A stretch of 64,000 bases of DNA from Lachnospiraceae bacterium UBA7199 (GTDB taxonomy: Bacteria; Bacillota; Clostridia; Lachnospirales; Lachnospiraceae): NCBI GenBank assembly GCA_002490775.1, contig DKUR01000022.1:27541-91540 (forward strand). Reading direction: 5' to 3'. The position numbers were made by a program, and so were the translations under genes. The notes under the pieces were generated by a model. The model ran no database searches, was not told the origin of the DNA, and worked only from the letters and a program-made list of their open reading frames with translations. This document shows, piece by piece, positions 35,424-44,453 of this stretch. The first letter of the stretch is position 1. Every line of letters begins with the position of its first letter.

Positions 35424-36416
35424 ATGAAGATTGCATTTTATGGTACAAAACCCTATGATAAAATTTGGTTTGAGCCAATGGGAAAGGAATATGGATTTGA
35501 TATTCATTTTATTGAAGCTGCCTGCAATCAGGAAACGATTTTTATGGCCAAAGGCTATGACGCAATCTGTATTTTTGTAAATGATTATGTAGATGCTCAA
35601 ATGATAGATGTTTTGTATGAAATGAAAGTAAAAGCTATTTTACTGCGCAGCGCAGGGTTTAATAACGTAGATGTAAAAGCGGCGGAGGATAAGATTGTTA
35701 TTTTAAGAGTGCCCAGCTATTCACCTGAGGCGGTGGCTGAATTTTCTATGGCGCTTCTGCTTACGGTAAACAGGCTGACGCACAAGGCGTATAACAGAAC
35801 AAGAGAATTTAATATGAGTCTGAACGGTCTTATGGGAATGGATCTGTATGAAAAGACGGCAGGTGTAATTGGAACCGGGAAGATCGGACAATCAATGATC
35901 AGAATATTAAATGGTTTCCAGATGCATGTGCTTTGTTATGATCCATATCCGGTGGAAGGACTGGATGCGGAATATGTGTCTTTGGAAGAAATTTTTAAGA
36001 GATCAGATATAATCAGCCTTCACTGTCCGCTTACTTCTGATACAAAGCATTTGATCAATAAAGATACGATTGCAATGATGAAAAAAGGGATTTATCTGGT
36101 AAATACATCAAGGGGAGCATTGATTGATACAGAGGCGTTGATTGATGGTATGCTGGAGGGAAAATTCGGCGGTGTAGGGCTTGATGTTTATGAGGAAGAG
36201 GAAGGTGTTTTTTATGAAGACAGATCCAGTGATATCATTGTAGATGATCATCTTGCACGCCTTATGACCTTTCCTAATGTACTTGTTACCTCCCATATGG
36301 GATTCTTTACAAAGGAAGCCATGCAGGCGATTGCCCATACCACTCTTGAAAATGCTTATGCGTTGGAAAACGGGCTGCCGCTTGTCAATCAGGTAGGGAC
36401 AGAAATGGTACTTTAG
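35424..36416 (+). CDS. ldhA: D-lactate dehydrogenase (2-hydroxyacid dehydrogenase family)
   Basis: A 330-residue NAD-dependent enzyme. It has the Rossmann motif GVIGTGKIGQSMIRIL with CYDPYP after it, the substrate Arg in LVNTSRGALID, the catalytic Glu in GLDVYEEEEG and His in VTSHMGFFT. The overall pattern, including LLRSAGFNNVDV, matches fermentative D-lactate dehydrogenase rather than formate or glycerate dehydrogenases. It regenerates NAD+ during anaerobic glycolysis. TTGGAGGT is 5 bases before the ATG. Confidence 0.92.
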   Translation: MKIAFYGTKPYDKIWFEPMGKEYGFDIHFIEAACNQETIFMAKGYDAICIFVNDYVDAQMIDVLYEMKVKAILLRSAGFNNVDVKAAEDKIVILRVPSYSPEAVAEFSMALLLTVNRLTHKAYNRTREFNMSLNGLMGMDLYEKTAGVIGTGKIGQSMIRILNGFQMHVLCYDPYPVEGLDAEYVSLEEIFKRSDIISLHCPLTSDTKHLINKDTIAMMKKGIYLVNTSRGALIDTEALIDGMLEGKFGGVGLDVYEEEEGVFYEDRSSDIIVDDHLARLMTFPNVLVTSHMGFFTKEAMQAIAHTTLENAYALENGLPLVNQVGTEMVL

Positions 36417-36471
36417 TATTGGATTTTTAGAAATATTGCAGTATAATAAAAAGTAACCCCTGATACTTTGA

Positions 36472-36500
36472 TTGTAATGCAGAATATCTTCTGATATAAT
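36472..36500 (+). promoter_or_regulatory. Promoter of the small GNAT gene
   Basis: TTGTAA (36472-36477), 17 bases and TATAAT (36495-36500) lie 32 bases before the gene. Confidence 0.65.
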
Positions 36501-36532
36501 TATATACTAGCAATACAGGAGAGGGCAGTGCA

Positions 36533-37009
36533 ATGGAGCAGGAGTTACCTTATGAAATACGTTTTGCAGGCCGGGATGAATGGGAAGAGGCTATGGGACT
36601 GGCGTGGAAAACATTTCTGGAATTTGAAGCTGATGATTATACGTTGGAAGGAATTAGAAACTTTGAGGATTTTATCACTGATTCTGGACTAAAGCGGATG
36701 TTTGATATGGGTGCCTATCAGATGATATCAGCATTTGATCAGAGAAAAATGATAGGTATGATCACACTGCGTAATGAAATGCATATCTCGCTTCTTTTTG
36801 TAGACAGAAGTTATCACAGGCACGGAGTAGGCAGGGCCTTAGTTGAACGTATGGCTGATTATGCAAAGACGGAATTGGGACAGGAGCGCCTGACGGTAAA
36901 TGCGTCCCCCTATGGCGTAGGATTTTACCATAAAATAGGGTTTAAGGATTTAGAACCAGAGAAGCAGCAGGATGGAATAATCTATACACCTATGTATTAT
37001 GAATTATAG
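36533..37009 (+). CDS. GNAT family N-acetyltransferase
   Basis: A 158-residue single-domain acetyltransferase. The acetyl-CoA loop is seen in LFVDRSYHRHGVGRALVERM, and the C-terminal strand region reads LTVNASPYGVGFYHKIGFK. The substrate cannot be inferred. It has its own promoter and a GGAGAGG site, and is followed 41 bases later by the DUF624 gene. Confidence 0.88.
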   Translation: MEQELPYEIRFAGRDEWEEAMGLAWKTFLEFEADDYTLEGIRNFEDFITDSGLKRMFDMGAYQMISAFDQRKMIGMITLRNEMHISLLFVDRSYHRHGVGRALVERMADYAKTELGQERLTVNASPYGVGFYHKIGFKDLEPEKQQDGIIYTPMYYEL

Positions 37010-37050
37010 GCATAAATAAAACTTGACATAAGATAAGAAAGAGGAGCAGG

Positions 37051-37770
37051 ATGGGGAAATTATTTAATTTGGACAGCCCTGTGTTTAGTTTTTTGAATAA
37101 GGCAGCAGACTTGATCTGGCTGAACATTTTAACATTTATATGCTGTATTCCGGTTTTTACAGTAGGTGCATCAATGACAGCATTAAATTATGTGGTCCTT
37201 AAAATGGTTAGAAATGAAGAAGGGTATATTACCAGATCTTTTTTTAAGTCCTTTAAACAAAACTTTAAGCAGGCCACAATCATTTGGTTGATTTTGCTGG
37301 TTGTAATAATGATACTGGCAGGTGATTTTTACATTTTACGATTTGCATTGTTTGAATTTCCTACTTGGATAAAGGTAGCACTGCTTGCAGTTGTGGTTTT
37401 ATTTTTGATTTCGGTCATGCATTTATTTCCAGCACTTGCAAAGTTTGACAATACAATTAAAAATACATTTAAAAACTCTTTTTTAATGGGGATATTAAGT
37501 CTCCCTAAGACGATACTTATGATTTTCTGCTGGGCAGCGCCAACTGTGATCGGCCTTATGGTCTACCAGATCATGCCGCTGGTATTTGCATTTGGGATAT
37601 CACTGCCGGCATATATGTGTGCACTTTTATATAATAAAACATTTAAAAGATTTGAACCTGAAGAGGTACAGGCGGATGACACTGAGTGGTCTGTTCTTTC
37701 AGAAGAAGAAAAAGAAACGGTACCTGAAATGTCTACTGTAGAAGTACAGGATGCAAAAGAAAAGAACTGA
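37051..37770 (+). CDS. DUF624 (YesL-like) membrane protein
   Basis: A 239-residue protein with about five hydrophobic helices. The opening GKLFNLDSPVFSFLNKAADLIWLN and the FICCIPVFTVGASMTAL block are typical of DUF624/YesL. These proteins occur beside carbohydrate transport genes in Bacillus and Clostridia, but their role is unknown. The last 40 residues are acidic and cytoplasmic. The reading frame ends 38 bases before the likely start of the diguanylate cyclase, so the two are probably one operon. GAGGAGCAGG precedes the ATG. Confidence 0.85.
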   Translation: MGKLFNLDSPVFSFLNKAADLIWLNILTFICCIPVFTVGASMTALNYVVLKMVRNEEGYITRSFFKSFKQNFKQATIIWLILLVVIMILAGDFYILRFALFEFPTWIKVALLAVVVLFLISVMHLFPALAKFDNTIKNTFKNSFLMGILSLPKTILMIFCWAAPTVIGLMVYQIMPLVFAFGISLPAYMCALLYNKTFKRFEPEEVQADDTEWSVLSEEEKETVPEMSTVEVQDAKEKN

Positions 37771-37807
37771 GGCAGATCAGCAAGGCGGATTGTGTGGTGA
37801 GAACGGG

Positions 37808-39283
37808 ATGAAAGAAGATCATGGAAAATTAATAATGCAGTGGCTGCTGCCTTTTGCAATTGCAGTTATTGTGGTATTGATAATGTTTTTTAATTTTTCA
37901 GTAAAAACGAAACGAGAAGCGGCTGAAACAGTTGAAAACAAAATTGAGGAAGTTGCGGAGAAGTATGCACTGAAGGTGAAAGGGGATCTTCTTAGTATTT
38001 GTCTGGTAGGAAAGACTTCGGCACAAGTGATTTCACAGCAAAGCCCGTCTGATAGTGAGGTTATACAGCAGCTTTTAGCGTCAATTGCAGATAATACTGA
38101 AATATGTGAAGTCATTTATTGCGATAAAGATGGAAATGCCACGGATCACCAGGGAAACAAGGTTGATTTTGGAGTAAATGGCTACATAGAAAAACTGGAA
38201 AAAGATCCAAAAATAGATTATTTATTTGAAAAAGAGGATGCGATTACCGGAGCTGCATCTATTATTATAGGAGTTCCTGTAGGAGAAGCAGGAGGCAGTC
38301 TTTTGCTTTTTTATCCATTAAAGCACTTGGAAACAATTACAGAAATGAGTGGTGAATTTAATGATTCAGCTTTTCTCTCTATTATTAATACAGAGGGGGA
38401 TATATTTCAGGCTGTAGACAGGGAAAGTAACTTTTTAAAAGGCAGCAACATTTGGTCGAATGTTGATAAAGAGTATCAGAACGATACCTCAAAGGCAAGA
38501 GTCAGGATGCAGAATAATAAAACAGGCAGCTTTATAACGATGGCGGACGGCGAGATGAGAACACTTGTATATACGCCCATCGGGGTAGAAGACTGGGTGC
38601 TGCTTATCGGAATAGATCAGTCTTACGTAGAATACAGTCAGGAAATTATTTTTTCAAGGTCAATTAGAAGATTGTATCAGCTGCTTGGAGTTACATTTTT
38701 GTTTGTTACGCTGATTGCTGTAGTAAATTATATAGGGAAGGTCAGAAATGCAGAGAAAAACAAAACGCTTCAGGAAAAAGCAGATACGGATCTTTTGACA
38801 GGTCTTAACAATAAGCTGGCAACAGAGCGGAAGATTAAGGAATATATGGCCCAGAATCAGGATAAGATTGGTATGCTGTTTCTAATTGATATTGATAACT
38901 TTAAGAAAATCAATGACACAATGGGGCATGCTTTTGGTGACGAGGTTTTGCGCTCCTTAGGAAAGCAGATCGGAGTAAACTTCAGAGTTACAGATATTAT
39001 TGGGCGTGTTGGCGGCGATGAATTTATGGTTTTTTTAAAGGACTTACAGAAAGATGAAGTTGTTTTAAAAGAAGCCAGAAAACTGGACTATTTCTTTAAA
39101 CATTTTGAAGTAGGCGAATATGTGAAATATTCTGCCACTGCCAGTATTGGAGCCGCAGTATTTCCGGCAGACGGAAATGATTTTGAGTCTTTATATAAAT
39201 CGGCTGATCAGGCGGTTTACAAAGCAAAGAAACGTGGAAAAAATCAGATTGCATTTTTTGATGACAGGGACAGAAAACAGTAA
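37808..39283 (+). CDS. Membrane-bound diguanylate cyclase (GGDEF)
   Basis: A 491-residue sensor enzyme that should make c-di-GMP. It has TM1 (about 10-32), an external sensory domain of about 255 residues resembling a Cache/PAS-type fold (VEDWVLLIGIDQSYVEY near its end), TM2 (about 289-310), then a GGDEF domain. The active site is a canonical GGDEF near residue 401-405. An RxxD inhibitory site (RVTD) lies five residues before it, so product inhibition is expected. No EAL or PilZ gene is in the window. The ATG at 37808 has GGTGAG at 7 bases; a longer in-frame reading from 37751 overlaps DUF624. Confidence 0.93.
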   Translation: MKEDHGKLIMQWLLPFAIAVIVVLIMFFNFSVKTKREAAETVENKIEEVAEKYALKVKGDLLSICLVGKTSAQVISQQSPSDSEVIQQLLASIADNTEICEVIYCDKDGNATDHQGNKVDFGVNGYIEKLEKDPKIDYLFEKEDAITGAASIIIGVPVGEAGGSLLLFYPLKHLETITEMSGEFNDSAFLSIINTEGDIFQAVDRESNFLKGSNIWSNVDKEYQNDTSKARVRMQNNKTGSFITMADGEMRTLVYTPIGVEDWVLLIGIDQSYVEYSQEIIFSRSIRRLYQLLGVTFLFVTLIAVVNYIGKVRNAEKNKTLQEKADTDLLTGLNNKLATERKIKEYMAQNQDKIGMLFLIDIDNFKKINDTMGHAFGDEVLRSLGKQIGVNFRVTDIIGRVGGDEFMVFLKDLQKDEVVLKEARKLDYFFKHFEVGEYVKYSATASIGAAVFPADGNDFESLYKSADQAVYKAKKRGKNQIAFFDDRDRKQ

Positions 39284-39480
39284 TTGTACAAAGTGCCTAT
39301 TGAATGACATTTTTTTTGGTCAAGTTGTTGGGTAATATAAAAATATTTGATCTTTATAAGCATTTTTTACAATGGATAATAAAATCTTTGTGGAATAGTA
39401 GCATAGTCAATTCACAAAAACTCATGTATACTGATTTCAGACTTAATTCAGAATTAATTATTTTAAGGAGGCAAATAAAA

Positions 39481-40590
39481 ATGGCAAGTTTATCTTTAAA
39501 AAATATCTGCAAAGTGTATCCCAACGGATTTGAAGCTGTGAAAGACTTCAATCTTGAAATTAAGGATCAGGAATTCATTATCTTTGTAGGTCCTTCAGGA
39601 TGTGGTAAATCCACTACACTGCGTATGGTTGCAGGTTTGGAAGATATTTCTTCCGGCGAACTTAAAATCGGTGACAGAGTAGTTAATGATGTTGAACCTA
39701 AAGACAGAGATATCGCAATGGTATTCCAGAACTACGCTTTGTATCCTCATATGTCAGTATATGATAACATGGCTTTCGGTCTTAAGTTAAGAAAAGTTCC
39801 GAAAGATGAAATTGATAAGATGGTTAAAGAGGCAGCTAAGATCCTTGATTTGACAGCTCTTCTTGATCGTAAGCCCAAGGCTTTGTCCGGTGGTCAGAGA
39901 CAGCGTGTTGCTATGGGACGTGCAATTGTTCGTAATCCTAAGGTATTCCTTATGGATGAGCCGCTTTCAAACTTGGATGCTAAGCTTCGTGTGCAGATGC
40001 GTATAGAGATCGCTAAATTGCATCAGAGATTAGGTACCACCATTATTTATGTAACACATGACCAGACAGAAGCTATGACACTTGGTGATAGAATCGTAGT
40101 TATGAAGGATGGTGTAATTCAGCAGGTAGATACACCTCAGAATCTGTATGAGAAGCCCGCTAACTTATTCGTAGCTGGATTTATGGGATCACCTCAGATG
40201 AACTTCCTTGATGCTACAGTAGAGGTAAGCGGTGATGTAGCAAGCCTTAAAGTTGCTGGCAACAGCATTCCTCTTCCTCCGGTAAAATCTAAGAAGCTGA
40301 TTGATGGCGGTTATGCTGGAAAGACAGTTACTTTTGGTATCCGTCCTGAAGATGTATATGATTCAGAAATGTTTATTGAAACAGCTAAGTGCGTGTTTGA
40401 ATCTACCATCAAGGTTTATGAATTACTTGGTGCAGAAGTTTACTTGTACTTTGATCTGGCTGAGTTCCCTATCACAGCAAGAGTTGACTCTCGTACAACA
40501 GCTAGACCTGGCGATGCAGTTAAGTTTGCATTTGATGTTGAGAAGATTCACGTATTTGATAAAGAAACAGAGCAGGTTATTACCAACTAG
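39481..40590 (+). CDS. Stand-alone CUT1-type sugar ABC transporter ATPase (MsmX/UgpC-like)
   Basis: A 369-residue ATPase that would energise carbohydrate importers. It has Walker [11 protein letters not shown]-loop [10 protein letters not shown], signature LSGGQRQRVAMGRA, Walker [17 protein letters not shown]-loop VTHDQTEAM and a C-terminal TOBE/OB regulatory domain (about 240-369). No permease or binding protein is adjacent, as with Bacillus MsmX, which serves several transporters; that role is inferred here. AAGGAGG precedes the ATG. A strong terminator follows, so it is a single-gene transcript with an AT-rich leader (39284-39480) in which I see no other feature. Confidence 0.9.
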   Translation: MASLSLKNICKVYPNGFEAVKDFNLEIKDQEFIIFVGPSGCGKSTTLRMVAGLEDISSGELKIGDRVVNDVEPKDRDIAMVFQNYALYPHMSVYDNMAFGLKLRKVPKDEIDKMVKEAAKILDLTALLDRKPKALSGGQRQRVAMGRAIVRNPKVFLMDEPLSNLDAKLRVQMRIEIAKLHQRLGTTIIYVTHDQTEAMTLGDRIVVMKDGVIQQVDTPQNLYEKPANLFVAGFMGSPQMNFLDATVEVSGDVASLKVAGNSIPLPPVKSKKLIDGGYAGKTVTFGIRPEDVYDSEMFIETAKCVFESTIKVYELLGAEVYLYFDLAEFPITARVDSRTTARPGDAVKFAFDVEKIHVFDKETEQVITN

Positions 40591-40601
40591 TAATAGAAAA
40601 G

Positions 40602-40632
40602 AAAAGGGATGCCAAAAGCATCCCTTTTTTTA
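40602..40632 (+). terminator. Terminator after the MsmX-like gene
   Basis: A perfect 11-bp stem AAAAGGGATGC/GCATCCCTTTT with a CAAAA loop leads into a T-run. Confidence 0.92.
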
Positions 40633-40677
40633 ACAAAACTTTTTTAATTACTGCATACTTGGAAAGGGCGTGAAAAG

Positions 40678-41766
40678 ATGATTTCAGTACAGGTTATGGC
40701 AAATTGCATTAATGAGTTAAAGGCAATTACAAAAACAGATCTGGCGGTATTTGGAATAGATGGAGCAGTAGTGACAGCCACATTTGATGCCAGTATTATT
40801 TCAGAAGAACTGGTCAGAGGATTTTCCGATTCTCCTGCGGATGGACAGGTGATTGGAAAAGACCATTTGCTAAAAATAATGGATGAAGGAGAACTTGTAT
40901 ACGTACTGGTAGCACGAGGAAATAATGATGAAACGTATCTTATTGGAAAGATTGCAGTAAGTCAGATTCAGCAGCTTATTGTAGCATATAAGGAACGTTT
41001 CGACCGGAATAATTTTTTCCAGAATTTACTGATGGATAACCTGCTTTTAGTGGATATGTATAATAGAGCTAAGAAGCTTCATGTTGAGGCGGTGATGCCC
41101 AGAGTAGTGGTCATTATTGAAATTGGCGCTGAAAAGGACAATATGGCTGCAGAGCTTTTGCATGAGTTATTTTCTTCCCAATCCGGTGATTTCATAACAG
41201 CGGTAGATGAAAGTAATGTAATATTGATTAAAGCATTAAAGCCTGAAGATGGGTATGAGGTAGTTGATAAAGCGGCACAGATGATAGTTGATATGATGAA
41301 TACGGAAGCTATGCTGAACGTGAGAGTGGCCTATGGGACTATTGTACAGGAGTTGAAAGATGTGTCCAAATCCTACAAGGAGGCTATGGTTGCTTTGGAT
41401 GTAGGAAAGATATTTTATGCGGAAAAAAAGGTAAATGCTTATGGAAGGCTAGGGATTGGACGTCTCATTTATCAATTGCCTGCGAATTTGTGCAAAATAT
41501 TTATTGATGAAATTTTTGGGGATAATAATCCGGGAGAATTTGATGAGGAAATTATTACCACAGTGAATAAATTTTTTGAAAATAACCTGAATGTCTCTGA
41601 AACATCCAGACAGTTGTTTGTACACCGAAATACCTTAGTTTACAGGGTGGAAAAGCTTCAAAAAAGTACAGGGCTGGATGTACGTACCTTTGATGATGCG
41701 TTGACATTTAAGATAGCCATGATGGTATATAATTATATGCAGTTTTTAAACAGTGAAGAGAAATAA
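40678..41766 (+). CDS. PucR/CdaR-type transcriptional regulator
   Basis: A 362-residue regulator. The N-terminal 130 residues resemble the sugar-diacid-recognition domain of CdaR (DLAVFGIDGAVVTATFDASI). The middle is a GGDEF-like/CdaR domain (about 135-285) without a GGDEF motif. The C-terminus is the PucR-type helix-turn-helix with FFENNLNVSETSRQLFVHRNTLVYRVEKLQ. Such proteins respond to sugar acids or purines and activate catabolic genes. It follows the stand-alone sugar ATPase, which might be a target, but this is inference. GAAAGGGCG precedes the ATG. Confidence 0.88.
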   Translation: MISVQVMANCINELKAITKTDLAVFGIDGAVVTATFDASIISEELVRGFSDSPADGQVIGKDHLLKIMDEGELVYVLVARGNNDETYLIGKIAVSQIQQLIVAYKERFDRNNFFQNLLMDNLLLVDMYNRAKKLHVEAVMPRVVVIIEIGAEKDNMAAELLHELFSSQSGDFITAVDESNVILIKALKPEDGYEVVDKAAQMIVDMMNTEAMLNVRVAYGTIVQELKDVSKSYKEAMVALDVGKIFYAEKKVNAYGRLGIGRLIYQLPANLCKIFIDEIFGDNNPGEFDEEIITTVNKFFENNLNVSETSRQLFVHRNTLVYRVEKLQKSTGLDVRTFDDALTFKIAMMVYNYMQFLNSEEK

Positions 41767-41794
41767 GAATAGTGGATAAAAGCAGATAGATGGA

Positions 41795-42829
41795 ATGAAC
41801 AACCTTATCCTGGAATACAATAGTAGAGAACTGTTGGGAGGGATGAGGTTGTTTTTATATGAAAAGAAAATAAGATATCTTTCAAGATATCAAAATGGAA
41901 AAAGGGAAAGCGGGGCAGGATTTATCAAGATACTTCGGGAAAGGGATGCCTATACTTTGGACATACATATACAGTCGGATTTAAAAGGATTAAATGGAAA
42001 TTATACATTGCTGCTTTTATTGGAGAACAAGGAAATTGCCTGGGAAAAAATATTTCTCAAAGAAGGAAAGGGCGTCATTCAAAGAAAAATTATATTACAG
42101 GGCGAAATGCTGCGTGTGGAAAAAGATTTTTATAAAGAAGAAGCTTTGTGCGGAATTAAGCTGTTTCTTGATGGGCAAAGCTGGATAAGCGGAAATTTTA
42201 CAGAACAAAGGAAGGAAACAGCAGTGGCTGAAGTGAGCGAAAAAAAGGAGGCATCTGATAGGATAAGGAGCGGGTTGGATGAGAAAACCTCAGAGGACTG
42301 GCAGCAGCCGGTACGTTTCAGGAATTGTCCTTATGCCCAGGAAAAAGTAAGACAAAGAGAAGATCTGCATGCAGCAGTCAGGAAGGAACAGACGGATATA
42401 GATGTGGAAGATCAATATGCAGAAGAAAAAGAGATAAGCAAGAAACAGGTAATAAAGATTGGACAGCTTGTTTTTGAAGATAAGTGGGAGCAGCTTCAGC
42501 ATAATTATCAGACAGTACATCCTTTTGATGATCAGAGAATCTTTTTATCCATAGAGCCAAAAGATTTTGTAATTCTTCAGGCACCATTTCAAAAGCTGGT
42601 AAATAACAGTTTTCTTTTACATGGCTTTTATAATTACAGGCATTTAATCTTAGGGCCAGACAAAGAACTTGGTGGTGAAGGAAAGATCAGCTTTTATTTA
42701 GGGGTGCCGGGAACTTATTTTGACAGGGAAAAGATGGTTGCTGTTATGTTTGGATTTGAAGGCTTTGAATGTGCAGGAGCCGTTGAAGTCGGAAAATTTG
42801 GCTATTACATGAGACGAGTGGAATTGTAA
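41795..42829 (+). CDS. DUF6128-like protein of unknown function
   Basis: A 344-residue soluble protein with no signal peptide. It has an N-terminal beta-rich domain (about 1-130, LFLYEKKIRYLSRYQNGKR...). A charged, low-complexity linker (about 135-225, rich in Glu/Lys/Gln) follows. The conserved C-terminal domain (about 230-344) contains DDQRIFLSIEPKDFVILQ, HGFYNYRHLILG, YLGVPGTYFDREK and MFGFEGFECAG. I think this is the clostridial DUF6128 family, with moderate certainty. The ribosome site is weak. The gene is convergent with the SRP RNA, ending about 37 bases from its 3' end. Confidence 0.7.
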   Translation: MNNLILEYNSRELLGGMRLFLYEKKIRYLSRYQNGKRESGAGFIKILRERDAYTLDIHIQSDLKGLNGNYTLLLLLENKEIAWEKIFLKEGKGVIQRKIILQGEMLRVEKDFYKEEALCGIKLFLDGQSWISGNFTEQRKETAVAEVSEKKEASDRIRSGLDEKTSEDWQQPVRFRNCPYAQEKVRQREDLHAAVRKEQTDIDVEDQYAEEKEISKKQVIKIGQLVFEDKWEQLQHNYQTVHPFDDQRIFLSIEPKDFVILQAPFQKLVNNSFLLHGFYNYRHLILGPDKELGGEGKISFYLGVPGTYFDREKMVAVMFGFEGFECAGAVEVGKFGYYMRRVEL

Positions 42830-42865
42830 AGGGATTCATGCTATAATGAGCCTTGGCGTAACAGA

Positions 42866-43094
42866 AGAAAAACCATGCGCTTTATCCTCAGGGAAACTGC
42901 CATGCGTTACCTGAACAGTTAACTAGGACCAGGCACCCTTGCGGCACATGGAAATTTCTGTTTAGTGCTGCTTTGTTCCCAACCTGACACGATTCACAGA
43001 CATCCATTGCGCAAGACCCAATCTTCAAACGCCACTTATTCAGGGCAGCCATGACAGCTTCCCTGAATACAAAGCTGCATGGTTTGAAATGCCT
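42866..43094 (-). ncRNA. ffs: Signal recognition particle RNA (Firmicute type with Alu-like end)
   Basis: On the reverse strand this RNA of about 229 bases has the SRP S-domain core GTCAGGTTGGGAACAAAGCAG: the conserved CAGG/AGCAG asymmetric loop closed by a GGAA tetraloop. Its 5' part (ACCATGCAGCTTTG...TTCAGGG) pairs with its 3' part (CCCTGAG...AAAGCGCATGGT), forming the long helix. A TGTCA matching the UGUNR Alu motif lies near the 5' end. It ends in a T-run (GGTTTTTCTT) and has a near-consensus promoter. With Ffh it targets membrane proteins. The ends are estimated from promoter spacing and the T-run. Confidence 0.9.
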
Positions 43095-43100
43095 TCTTGT

Positions 43101-43129
43101 AGTATATGGGTTTTTGGTTGGTTTGTCAA
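43101..43129 (-). promoter_or_regulatory. SRP RNA promoter
   Basis: On the reverse strand TTGACA (43129-43124), 17 bases and TATACT (43106-43101): a near-perfect sigma-A promoter about 7 bases before the RNA 5' end. Confidence 0.88.
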
Positions 43130-43154
43130 CCAGAATGCAAAACAGGAGAAAAAG

Positions 43155-43922
43155 ATGCTGATTGCCGGTTTAAATAAGACAACACTTTTAGATTACCCAG
43201 GGTGTGTTGCTGCTACTATTTTTGTAGGAGGGTGTAATTTTAGATGCCCTTTCTGTCACAATGGTGGTCTGGTGCTTGGACCTTTATCACAGCAATTGTA
43301 TTCAGAAGAAGAAATTCTGGCTTTTTTACAAAAAAGAAAAAATGTGCTTAAGGGCGTATGCGTTACAGGTGGAGAGCCAACCCTTCAGGCAGATTTACCA
43401 GAGTTTTTGTCGAAAGTGAAAGAGATGGGATATCGGGTAAAATTGGACACCAATGGGTATAAGCCGGATGTATTGGAAGAATTGCTGGGGAAAAAATTGC
43501 TGGATTATGTGGCGATGGATATCAAAAATTGTCCGGAAAAGTATGCTGTGACAGTGGGGATGCGCACTAGGGAAAGCTGGCAGCAAATACACAGTTCCAT
43601 TAAAATTTTAAAGGCGTCCTCCATCCCATATGAATTTCGCACAACAGTGGTAAAAGAACTGCATACAAAAGAAGATTTGATCAAAATAGGGGAATGGATT
43701 AAAGGATGTTCCTTTTATTATCTACAACAGTATCAGGATAATGAAAATATGCTCTGCAGAGTTGCGCACAGGGGTGAGGATGCTCTGGTCTTGGAAGAGG
43801 AGGCGTCTATATCTGACTTTGAATATTTTCATGGATATGCCAAAGAAGAAATGGAACAGATGGCCGATGCGGTAAGACAAGTGCCGGGGATGACGGGGCA
43901 AGTCATTTTACGAGGGATATAA
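43155..43922 (+). CDS. Radical SAM glycyl-radical-enzyme activase, NrdG-type
   Basis: A 255-residue radical SAM protein. The cluster motif CNFRCPFC (Cys27, Cys31, Cys34) binds the 4Fe-4S. The start MLIAGLNKTTLLDYPGCVAATIFVGGC and VTGGEPTLQ match the anaerobic ribonucleoside-triphosphate reductase activating-protein group. No nrdD or other glycyl-radical enzyme is in the window, so the partner is unknown. I place the start at 43155 after CAGGAGAA. The longer reading from 43089 would run through the SRP promoter. Three bases separate it from tadA. Confidence 0.88.
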   Translation: MLIAGLNKTTLLDYPGCVAATIFVGGCNFRCPFCHNGGLVLGPLSQQLYSEEEILAFLQKRKNVLKGVCVTGGEPTLQADLPEFLSKVKEMGYRVKLDTNGYKPDVLEELLGKKLLDYVAMDIKNCPEKYAVTVGMRTRESWQQIHSSIKILKASSIPYEFRTTVVKELHTKEDLIKIGEWIKGCSFYYLQQYQDNENMLCRVAHRGEDALVLEEEASISDFEYFHGYAKEEMEQMADAVRQVPGMTGQVILRGI

Positions 43923-43924
43923 GT

Positions 43925-44407
43925 ATGACAGAACAGGAAAAATACATGAAAGAGGCTTTGAAGCAGGCGAAGAAGGCTTATGATTTAGGTGAAGTTCCCA
44001 TTGGCTGTGTGATCGTTTATGAGGGAAAAATCATAGGCCGGGGATATAATCGTAGAAATACGGACAAGAATACTCTTGCACATGCGGAAATCACTGCAAT
44101 TAACAAGGCAAGTAAAAAAATAGGGGACTGGCGGCTGGAGGGATGCACTCTTTATGTAACGCTGGAACCTTGCCAAATGTGTGCGGGGGCGATTGTACAG
44201 GCCAGAATTGATCAGGTGGTTATGGGGAGTATGAACCCTAAAGCCGGATGTGGAGGCTCCATATTAAATATTCTGGAGATGCCGGAGTTTAATCATCAGG
44301 TGAAGGTGGTAAGAGGAGTGCTGGAGGAAGAATGTTCCCATATGCTGACTACTTTCTTTAAAGAACTTCGAATTAGAAATAAACTGGAAAAAGAGCACTT
44401 AACATAG
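43925..44407 (+). CDS. tadA: tRNA-specific adenosine deaminase TadA
   Basis: TadA converts A34 to inosine in tRNA-Arg(ACG). The 160 residues carry the zinc deaminase motifs: HAE (His53, Glu55) and PCQMC (Cys83, Cys86). It starts two bases after the activase stop, so the two are cotranscribed. In Bacillus tadA sits beside the SRP RNA gene and dnaX; here tadA and the SRP RNA are still close, on opposite strands. Confidence 0.95.
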   Translation: MTEQEKYMKEALKQAKKAYDLGEVPIGCVIVYEGKIIGRGYNRRNTDKNTLAHAEITAINKASKKIGDWRLEGCTLYVTLEPCQMCAGAIVQARIDQVVMGSMNPKAGCGGSILNILEMPEFNHQVKVVRGVLEEECSHMLTTFFKELRIRNKLEKEHLT

Positions 44408-44430
44408 GATGCCTGCGAAACGCGGCGTCC
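44405..44430 (+). terminator. Hairpin after tadA, possibly a degenerate AACATAAGG repeat
   Basis: The tadA stop lies within TTAACATAGGATGCC. The hairpin GGATGCCtGCG-AAA-CGCGGCGTCC follows and then TTCGTTATTG. It probably ends the tadA transcript. Its AACATA-GGATG start and AAA loop resemble the dispersed palindromic repeats, though the stem sequence differs. Confidence 0.6.
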
Positions 44431-44453
44431 TTCGTTATTGTTTGATATAATAC

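Noticed and set aside
43089..43154. N-terminal extension of the radical SAM activase
   Set aside because: It overlaps the SRP RNA promoter and 5' end. The ATG at 43155 has a proper site and matches the family start.
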